Assembly: GCA_013151585.1 (NCBI GenBank)
Contig: JAADHY010000740.1
Span: 1 to 10,092, forward strand
From: Planctomycetota bacterium
Lineage (GTDB): Bacteria; Planctomycetota; Planctomycetia; Planctomycetales; Planctomycetaceae
DNA length: 10,092 nucleotides
Direction: 5' to 3'
Positions 1 to 5,597 of the stretch are shown piece after piece. How positions within the stretch are numbered: position 1 is the stretch's first letter; each line of letters starts with the position of its first letter. Under the pieces are notes generated by a model. It saw only the letters and a program-made list of their open reading frames with translations. It ran no database searches and was not told the DNA's origin. Both the position numbers and the translations under genes were made by a program.

Positions 1-195
1 GCCCGGATGGCCGTCCCCGCCACTCGGCCACCTCCCAAACATCCCTTGCTCGTGCTTTTTCGCTTGACGCGGGCCAAGGAGGGACCGAGTCGATCGGAAT
101 CGAAGCCCCGTGAAGAGCTGGCCGGCGCGGCGGACCAACGCGAACAGACGCGATTGGCCCGGCGTCGAAAGCCGGAGGACGCAGTGCGCCGATGA
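1..195 (+). CDS. Possible 3' end of an upstream gene (partial, unknown)
   Basis: This frame is open from the first base of the window to a TGA at 193-195, so it may be the C-terminal 64 residues of a gene that begins outside. The end of the product is rich in Arg, Lys and Glu (a charged tail around the stretch EELAGAADQRE), preceded by a short hydrophobic patch (PLLVLF). About two thirds of third codon positions are G or C, as expected for genes in this GC-rich sequence. No family is recognised. An ATG at 192-194 overlaps the stop as ATGA, the arrangement seen in translationally coupled genes, but the downstream frame is only 35 codons. Another frame is also open from the window start to a TGA near base 113, so the choice of frame is uncertain. 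Confidence 0.28.
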   Translation, partial: ARMAVPATRPPPKHPLLVLFRLTRAKEGPSRSESKPREELAGAADQREQTRLARRRKPEDAVRR

Positions 196-429
196 ATCAG
201 CTCAAGCTGCCCGCTCTGCGTCCCCAATTTCAGGGTCTTTCCCGTTTGGATGTTTCCGCCTTCGTGGCCTTCAGATCGGCATTGGGCGATCCGCCTTGAG
301 CCGTTCAGGAGATTCCGATACGATGCCTCGCCCTTCCGGCGTTGGGACGGAATCTGTTTTTGCAAGTCGCGATCTCGATGAAGGTTGCGGCGGTGGCGGC
401 GAAGGAATCGCCGGAGTGATTGACATCCG
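196..429. other. Gap ahead of the 162-aa gene, with one short open frame
   Basis: No gene of normal size fits here. A 35-codon frame on the + strand runs from ATG 192 to TGA 297-299, beginning MNQLKLPALRPQF. A GGAGGA sits 13 bases before its ATG, which is long spacing for a ribosome binding site. A candidate promoter lies at 296-324, and the rest is likely the 5' untranslated region of the gene at 430. Confidence 0.4.
296..324 (+). promoter_or_regulatory. Candidate sigma70-type promoter
   Basis: TTGAGC (296-301) and TACGAT (319-324) are separated by exactly 17 bases. Each hexamer matches four of six consensus positions, including the TTGA of the -35 box and the T-A---T positions of the -10 box. 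Transcription would start about 100 bases before the ATG at 430 and could serve the 430 and 971 genes together. This is a pattern match only. Confidence 0.3.
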
Positions 430-918
430 ATGGACTACCATTTGAAACCCGTCGGCAAGACGTGTGCGGCCACCGGCCGGGAGTTGGTCCCGGGCACGGT
501 CTGTCATTCGGTGCTCGTCGAGCGGGAGGGGCAGTTGGTGCGATTGGATTTCTCGCCCGAGGGTTGGTCAGGCCCCCCGGAAGGGACGATTGCCCATTGG
601 CGATGCCAAGTTCCCGAACCCCACGGAGAGCGTGCCAAGCCGCTGGACACAGAAGGGCTGATGCGATACTTCGAGCAGCTCGTGGAAGACGCCGATCCCG
701 AGCAGGAGAAGTTCTGCTACGTCCTGGCCCTCTTGTTACTCCAGAAGAAACGGCTGAAGCTGGAAGGTTCGCGCGTCGAAGGGGGTGTGGAATACTTGGA
801 GCTGTTGGGCCAACATGGCGAAGGCCCGTATTACATTCGCGACCAGCAATTGAGCGACGATGAAATCCGCAGAGTGCAGGAGGCGTTGACGGCCCAGTTG
901 ACAGCCGAGTGGAGCTGA
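430..918 (+). CDS. Conserved-looking hypothetical protein, 162 aa
   Basis: The function is not recognised. The protein looks cytoplasmic, with no signal peptide or lipobox. The N-terminal third has a CAATGREL...PGTVCHS pattern with Cys12 and Cys25 around a TGRELVPG turn, followed by H56 and C59 in AHWRC. These four residues could form a zinc site, but that is inference. The middle (about 75-110) is predicted helical and contains a leucine run next to lysines (ALLLLQKKRLKLEG). The C-terminus (about 140-158) is an acidic, amphipathic helix. I believe similar short proteins with a C...TGR.L..G start occur in planctomycetes, though this is memory rather than a search. The ATG at 430 is preceded by a weak GGAG about 13 bases upstream. 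The stop is 52 bases before the lipoprotein gene at 971 on the same strand, so the two are probably co-transcribed. Confidence 0.82.
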   Translation: MDYHLKPVGKTCAATGRELVPGTVCHSVLVEREGQLVRLDFSPEGWSGPPEGTIAHWRCQVPEPHGERAKPLDTEGLMRYFEQLVEDADPEQEKFCYVLALLLLQKKRLKLEGSRVEGGVEYLELLGQHGEGPYYIRDQQLSDDEIRRVQEALTAQLTAEWS

Positions 919-970
919 TTGATCGCCCTTTCGCCCGGCAGGTAACACCAGCAGGAAGGAACACGCACGG

Positions 971-1858
971 ATGCACGCGCTGTTTCAAGGTCTGATCCAA
1001 CGCGTACCGGCTTTCGTAACCGTCGGGGCGATCGGTGCTTTGGCTTGGTTGGCCGGCTGTGCCTCGACTCGCTTCTCCTGGATCCCTCAGTATCGGACTC
1101 CGTGCGTGCTTTCCGAGGACGCGACTTTGGCGGAGATCGTCGCTGCCGTCAATCAGAACGTTGTTCCCTCGTGGCGATGTGCCGATGTGCGAATCAGCGC
1201 CAAGCAGACCGGAACGCTACCCGTCTCTCTTTCGGCGATCCTGGCCGTGCAAGAGCCGCGACGTCTGCGACTGATTGCGACGAATGCCTTTGGCGGAAAC
1301 GAAGTGGACCTGGGATCGAATGACGAACGGTTTTGGTTCTGGCTGCGCCGAGCCGAGCCGAAGTGCATTCTGACCGCGTCGTACGAAGAGCTGCCGCGAG
1401 CCGGACGAAAACTGCGAATTCCGTTTCAACCGGATTGGTTGATGGAGGCGCTGGGCGTGATCCGGCTGCCGGACACCGGACTGACGCTGGAACGGCCCGT
1501 CGGAGTCTCACAGCAGGCTCACCTGGTCACCCAACGTCGATCACTGCAGGGAGCTCCCATGCGCAAGGTCATCGTCGTGGATACGTGCCGCGGAGTCGTC
1601 ATTCAGCATGCCCTTTACGATTCCGCCGGAACGCTCGTCGCAAGAGCCAATTTCTCGGAGCACCGGCAGGACCCCATGAGCGGCGCGGTGTTGCCGCACC
1701 GCGTCGAGTTGCAGTGGCCGGAGACCGGCCTCTCGCTCAGCATGCGATTGGGACGGATCGAAGTCAATCCCGTATCGGTCCCCGAAAAGACCTGGCAGCT
1801 CCCCAAGTATCCGGATTGTCCGGTGGTCGATTTGGCTAAGCTCGAGCGGCCGCACTGA
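971..1858 (+). CDS. Lipoprotein, LolA/LolB-like, unknown function
   Basis: This 295-aa protein begins with a lipoprotein signal: Arg11, a hydrophobic segment (about 14-28) and the lipobox LAGC, with Cys30 as the predicted lipidation site. Ala follows it, which in Gram-negative sorting favours the outer membrane over inner-membrane retention. The mature part begins with a helical segment (about 50-65), then beta-rich sequence containing LSAILAVQEPRRLRLIA (88-104) and NEVDLGSNDERFWFWL (110-125). Strand pairs of this kind resemble the half-barrel fold of LolA, LolB and related lipoproteins (inference from pattern). A later PFQPDWLMEALGV block (151-163) and strands around 197-262 complete the domain. 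A role in lipid or lipoprotein handling at the outer membrane is possible but unproven. The start is well supported: AGGAAGGAA ends about nine bases before the ATG. It is the second gene of the probable pair with the 162-aa protein and is followed by a convergent CBS gene. Confidence 0.85.
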   Translation: MHALFQGLIQRVPAFVTVGAIGALAWLAGCASTRFSWIPQYRTPCVLSEDATLAEIVAAVNQNVVPSWRCADVRISAKQTGTLPVSLSAILAVQEPRRLRLIATNAFGGNEVDLGSNDERFWFWLRRAEPKCILTASYEELPRAGRKLRIPFQPDWLMEALGVIRLPDTGLTLERPVGVSQQAHLVTQRRSLQGAPMRKVIVVDTCRGVVIQHALYDSAGTLVARANFSEHRQDPMSGAVLPHRVELQWPETGLSLSMRLGRIEVNPVSVPEKTWQLPKYPDCPVVDLAKLERPH

Positions 1859-2056
1859 CACACCTCGAGGAACGGAGCAAATAGATCGTGGCGAGCGAGC
1901 CATAACTGTCTAGCCGCTCGAGCACGCAGTCCCGACCCCATCGCGCGGCCGCAGCAGACCTGTGGAGTAAATCATGGGCGCGCCGGCGCTCAACTCGTTA
2001 GAGCCCCCTGCCCTTCACGGCGACGATTCGCCCAAGACTCCGCGACAACTTCTGAC
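1859..2056. other. Convergent intergenic region with a possible 52-codon ORF
   Basis: This separates the lipoprotein gene from the CBS gene on the opposite strand. I see no strong stem-loop with a T run that would act as an intrinsic terminator. A short + strand frame starts at ATG 1974, with GTGGAG six bases upstream, and runs 52 codons to TAG 2130-2132. Its product begins MGAPALNSLEPPALHGDD and ends in an Arg-rich stretch. The last 76 bases lie antisense to the CBS gene, so it may be fortuitous despite the good ribosome binding site. Confidence 0.35.
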
Positions 2057-2584
2057 CTACTCTTCCCGTCCGTTTCGGCTCCGCGTCGCGTTACACCGTC
2101 TTCGCCGTCGGATGTGCTGCGTGCAATCGTAGTATTGATCAATCGCCCTCAAGGCGTCGCAACGGCGGACCATTCCGATCAGCCGCGAATTCTCGATCAC
2201 GGGCAACGCGTCGCAGTCGTGCTCGTTGAAAAGCGCGATCAGCGTGAAGACGTCTGTTTTCGGAGAGACGACCGCCGCTGGAGGCCGCATGACCGTGCGA
2301 GCCTCTTTCGGCTGGTACGGATTACCGAAGAAGGCTTCGTTCGACAGTTGGGTCAGGCAATCACGGTCCGAAAGGAGGCCCAGCAGACGCAGGCCCTCTT
2401 CGCCCGATTCGACCACCGGCACGACCGCCGTGTGCGTCTGGATCATGCGCCGGACGACGTCGGCCAACAGCGTGTCGGGAGTCGCCACACACATGTCCCG
2501 ACACATGAACTGTTCCACATTGGGCACGCACGGCAGAGTCGTGTTCGGCGTCGGTTCGATCTGAGGAATCGTGACTCGCGGCAT
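2057..2584 (-). CDS. Tandem CBS-domain protein
   Basis: This 175-aa protein consists almost entirely of two CBS domains, which as a pair (Bateman module) usually bind adenine nucleotides and act as energy or ligand sensors. CBS1 spans about 27-80: a MCRDMCVATPDTLLADVVRRM start, then TAVVPVVE and LLGLLSDRDCLTQL. CBS2 spans about 95-152: VMRPPAAVVSPKTDVFTLIAL, then DALPVIENSRLIGMVRRCDAL. The tail (158-175) is very basic (a run of five Arg). No enzymatic, channel or DNA-binding domain is attached, so it probably works on a partner protein that cannot be named from here. The frame extends upstream to 2692, but the ATG at 2584 is preferred because GGGGGA lies eight bases before it and the extra residues are low-complexity. 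The gene is monocistronic within this window, converging on the lipoprotein gene and diverging from mobA. Confidence 0.88.
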   Translation of the reverse strand: MPRVTIPQIEPTPNTTLPCVPNVEQFMCRDMCVATPDTLLADVVRRMIQTHTAVVPVVESGEEGLRLLGLLSDRDCLTQLSNEAFFGNPYQPKEARTVMRPPAAVVSPKTDVFTLIALFNEHDCDALPVIENSRLIGMVRRCDALRAIDQYYDCTQHIRRRRRCNATRSRNGREE

Positions 2585-3442
2585 GAAACCAGTCCCCCGA
2601 AATAGCCTGCGTCCATCACCGTGCGCGATGTCGCGTTCAACGGTTCGTAATGTGATCCGATGGGTACGGCGCGATGATCCCATCGTGGTCAACAGCGAAG
2701 GCGACTCTCTGGTCGAAAAGACGATTCGACCGGCCGGCCATCCCGACCGAGCCGCCCGGAGCGCCAGGAGAGAGGCGATTCTGGAAATGGTCGGCCGTCA
2801 CCTCTTCCGCTCGGCGCACACAGCGACGGCACAGGAGCGGCGGGGTCCCGACGCGTACACCTCAACCGGAGAGCCACAGCCGCCGCAGGCCGTTCCCCCG
2901 CCGCTCCGGCCGCCTTGCACGTCACAGCTTTGATCAAGGCTCCCTTTGGGCAAATCGCGTGCCGACCGACTTTTTGCGTCGCCGCTACAAGCGGGTCAGG
3001 TCGGCATGAGACGTCGCACACCGGCATTTTGAACTCGCAAAGCAGGCAGAATCTCCTACAATTCCCGTCGGTCGCGGCGCGCGTCTTTTCGACGGCGGAA
3101 CGAGTCTGAATCGATGCGGACTTCAGCGGACTGGGCGCGGCGGCGCGCGCGGTGAACCGAATTCGCACGCTCGAGGCCTTGTGAAGTCGTGTCGTTCGCT
3201 TCGCCATCGACCGAAGGTGACGAATGTGGCGCGCGATCGACCGGGTGAAAGATGTTCTCACAAACGAAGGCCGTCGTAAAAGCGTGACTCCGTAAAGTGA
3301 GCAAGACGAACGAAGCCCGACGTAAACAGTCGATGGTCAGGGTCCTCGCCAGTCCAGGAAGCGTCGAAGCGCCCCGGAGACCGGGATTTCAATCGTGACG
3401 CGAGGAGTCTGGCGCCGACGGGTCTAGCAAAGTTCTCGTTGC
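2585..3442. other. Long divergent intergenic region, possible gene remnant
   Basis: This 858-base stretch lies between the divergent CBS and mobA genes. Open frames cross it on both strands, but none has a convincing product. The longest, a - strand frame over 2689-3261, is Arg/Ala-rich with no recognisable domain. On the - strand around 2889-2820, a CxxC-x15-CxxC zinc-ribbon-like pattern can be read if one base is restored near 2842-2849. That may mark a decayed gene (see findings). A 23-codon + strand frame, ATG 3224 to TAA 3293-3295, has AAGGTG four bases upstream of its ATG. Promoters for mobA and the CBS gene are expected here, but no good -35/-10 pair was identified. Confidence 0.45.
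2593..2598 (-). promoter_or_regulatory. Ribosome binding site fixing the CBS gene start
   Basis: On the - strand this reads GGGGGA and ends eight bases before the ATG at 2584-2582. It supports that start over the longer in-frame start at 2692. Confidence 0.6.
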
Positions 3443-4093
3443 ATGACACAACAATCCCTCACGGGCGGAGTTGGGGGAGTGGTACTGTGCGGCGGCCGGA
3501 GTCGCCGGATGGGCCGGCCGAAAGCGTGGTTGCCGTTCGGTCCGGAGCGATTACTCCAACGGGTGGTGCGAATTGTGCAGTCGGTCGTGGCTCCCGTGGT
3601 CGTGGTCGCCGGGCCTGAGCAGCCGGTTCCCTCATTGCCTGAAGACATTCGCCTGCTGCGCGACCAAGAAGAGCACCTCGGTCCGCTGGCCGGATTGAGC
3701 ATCGGGCTGTCCGCGCTGCAGGACGAAGTCGACGCCGCTTTTGTCTCGGCTTGTGACGTCCCCCTGCTCGTGCCAGAATTCGTTCGGCTGCTCGTCGATC
3801 GGCTGGACGATCACGACGCGGTCGTTGTGTGCGACGGGCGCCACGACCACAGTGTCGTGGCCGTCTACCGAACGCGGCTGGCCGATCGCGCCAGCCGTTT
3901 GGTAGCTGCGGGGCAACTGCGTCTGAGAACGTTGCTCGACCAATGCAACGTCCGGCGGGTGGGATTGGACGAAGTGAAAACCGTCGATCCAGACCTCCGC
4001 TCCTTGCAGAACATCAACACGATGGAGGAATACCGCGACGCGCTGCTGCGGGCCGGACTCGGTCCCGGATCCCGCTCGTCCGGAAACGGGTGA
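3443..4093 (+). CDS. mobA: MobA-type molybdenum cofactor guanylyltransferase
   Basis: MobA transfers GMP from GTP to molybdenum-molybdopterin, making the guanine dinucleotide form used by DMSO-reductase-family enzymes; it acts in the cytoplasm. The 216-aa length fits the family. The nucleotide-binding signature is clear at residues 12-33: VVLCGGRSRRMGRPKAWLPF, with the GG-x-S-x-RMG loop and the following Lys. LGPLAGLSIGL (79-89) and ACDVPLLVP (103-111) follow, the Asp of the latter being the expected metal ligand. The C-terminal NINTMEEY (190-197) is the equivalent of the usual NINTPEEL motif. The start at ATG 3443 lies just upstream of the first beta strand, but no Shine-Dalgarno sequence is visible ahead of it. 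The gene is followed after 66 bases by moeA, so they probably form an operon. A MocA-like cytidylyltransferase is a related alternative, but the neighbours and the NINT motif favour MobA. Confidence 0.92.
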   Translation: MTQQSLTGGVGGVVLCGGRSRRMGRPKAWLPFGPERLLQRVVRIVQSVVAPVVVVAGPEQPVPSLPEDIRLLRDQEEHLGPLAGLSIGLSALQDEVDAAFVSACDVPLLVPEFVRLLVDRLDDHDAVVVCDGRHDHSVVAVYRTRLADRASRLVAAGQLRLRTLLDQCNVRRVGLDEVKTVDPDLRSLQNINTMEEYRDALLRAGLGPGSRSSGNG

Positions 4094-4159
4094 GCCGCCC
4101 GCGGCGTTCGGTGAGGTGTGGAAAAACCGGGAAGGAACCGTTCAGGACCGCCAGCGATC

Positions 4160-5497
4160 ATGCCAACTTCAGATGGGAACGACGACGTACGTATGCGCGG
4201 CTTCGCGCGGCGTGTGCGAGTGAGCGATGCCTTGCAATGGGTGGACCGCCACGCACGCCCCGTGAGCGCGACGGAGCAGGTCGAGCTAGCCGAGGCCTCC
4301 GGCCGCATACTGGCAGAAAATGTGGTTTCGCCGCTGGACGTCCCGCCCTTTGACCGATCTGCGATGGACGGGTACGCTCTTCGCGGTGACGAAACCACCG
4401 GAGCCAGCAGTTACAACCCGCTGGTTTTCCGCCTGTTGGGTCAATCCCTGCCGGGGCGGCCGTTCCTTGGACGGGTCGAGCCGGGGACGGCGGTTCGGAT
4501 CATGACCGGAGCTCCACTGCCGGACGGAGCCGACGCAGTGGTTCCGGCCGAGTACGCGCGCGAAGTCGGGTCATCAGTCGAAATCACTCTCGCCGTGCCA
4601 CCTCAACGGCATGTCGGACATCGCGGCGAAGACGTCCTCGCCGGAGCGACCGTCTTGCAAGCGGGTCGGCGGCTCCGCCCTCAAGATGTCGGACTGCTGG
4701 CCGCCGTGGGCCGCGACCGAGTCTGCGCTCGCAGGCGCCCCCGCGTTCGGATCGTGATCACGGGAAACGAATTGGCGACGCCTGGAGCTGAACGCTCGCC
4801 TTTTCAAATCTATGACTCTAACTCAGCGATGTTGCGGGCGCTGGTCCATCGGGACGGGGGTGTGATTGAATCGCTAGTGCACGTTTCCGACGACCGCCAC
4901 GCAATTGAAAACGCCATGACCCGTTCCGGAGCGGACATTGTGCTGGTTTCCGGCGGCTCCAGTGTCGGCGCCGAAGACCACGCTCCGGTGGTTCTGCGCG
5001 AGCGGGGCGAACTGGCCATTCACGGCCTTGCCATGCGACCTTCCAGCCCAACCGGCATGGGACGGATAGAGAACTGGCTGGTGTTTCTATTGCCGGGGAA
5101 TCCGGTTTCGTGCCTGTGCGCGTACGACTTTTTCGCCGGACGAGCGATCCGGCGGGCGGCGGGGCGACCGGCCACGTGGCCTTACCCCGCATGTCGCGCC
5201 GTGTTGACTCGAAAAATCGCTTCGGCCATCGGCCGAGTCGACTATTGCCGCGTGCGGCTGGTGGAAACAGAGCCGTCCGCAGCGCACGAGACGGAACTCG
5301 GTGAGTCGATCCTTGTGGCCGACGCCGGTGCGGGCGAGCCGGGTGCGCCGCGAGGGCGCGTCGAGCCACTGGCGGTCAGCGGGGCGTCGGTCCTTTCGTC
5401 AACCACGCGCGCTGACGGTTTCGTCGTCGTTCCCGAATCGCGAGAGGGGTTTGCTCCGGCAGACCAAGTCACGGTGTTCTTGTACGACTTGTCTTGA
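4160..5497 (+). CDS. moeA: Molybdopterin molybdenumtransferase MoeA
   Basis: MoeA inserts molybdate into adenylated molybdopterin to yield the active cofactor. From the chosen start the protein is 445 aa. Family motifs appear in order: PPFDRSAMDGYAL (62-74), RIMTGAPLPDGADAVVPAE (113-131), GEDV (156-159), VITGNEL (199-205), IYDSNSAML (217-225), LVSGGSSVGAEDHAP (262-276) and LLPGNPVSC (310-318). The usual KPGKP substrate loop is replaced by MRPSSPTGMG (292-301), a variant I recall from other bacterial MoeA proteins. Asn in TGNEL replaces the more common Asp, as in gephyrin, so it should be tolerated. The C-terminal domain IV (about 345-445) is present. ATG 4160 is preferred (AGGA twelve bases upstream). 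A GTG at 4118 or an ATG at 4193 are alternatives, since all conserved sequence lies downstream. The gene sits between mobA and a second, fused MoeA. Confidence 0.92.
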   Translation: MPTSDGNDDVRMRGFARRVRVSDALQWVDRHARPVSATEQVELAEASGRILAENVVSPLDVPPFDRSAMDGYALRGDETTGASSYNPLVFRLLGQSLPGRPFLGRVEPGTAVRIMTGAPLPDGADAVVPAEYAREVGSSVEITLAVPPQRHVGHRGEDVLAGATVLQAGRRLRPQDVGLLAAVGRDRVCARRRPRVRIVITGNELATPGAERSPFQIYDSNSAMLRALVHRDGGVIESLVHVSDDRHAIENAMTRSGADIVLVSGGSSVGAEDHAPVVLRERGELAIHGLAMRPSSPTGMGRIENWLVFLLPGNPVSCLCAYDFFAGRAIRRAAGRPATWPYPACRAVLTRKIASAIGRVDYCRVRLVETEPSAAHETELGESILVADAGAGEPGAPRGRVEPLAVSGASVLSSTTRADGFVVVPESREGFAPADQVTVFLYDLS

Positions 5498-5597
5498 CGG
5501 CCACCGCTGGAGCGGGACCGGTCGCACCGTGATTCCAGTCGACTCGCCGGACATTTCTTGACGTAACCGAAACAACAATCAAGGGAGCAGTTCTCGC

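Noticed and set aside
305..1000. A 231-codon open frame on the - strand opposite the 162-aa gene
   Set aside because: It lies antisense to a better-supported gene and has a low-complexity Arg/Pro/Ser composition with no domain, typical of antisense frames in GC-rich DNA.
2689..3261. A 190-codon - strand frame with several Cys (CRRFCLLC and CDVSC)
   Set aside because: The Cys spacing does not continue into a recognisable fold and the remainder is Arg/Ala/Pro-rich. The better Cys signal is in other frames and is reported as a possible remnant.
3275..3326. Three copies of CGTAAA within 52 bases upstream of mobA
   Set aside because: The spacing is irregular (16 and 30 bases), there is no longer shared context, and six-base repeats are expected by chance.
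4760..4774. TGNEL instead of TGDEL in the first MoeA, considered as a lost catalytic residue
   Set aside because: The Glu is retained, and functional family members such as gephyrin also have Asn at this position.
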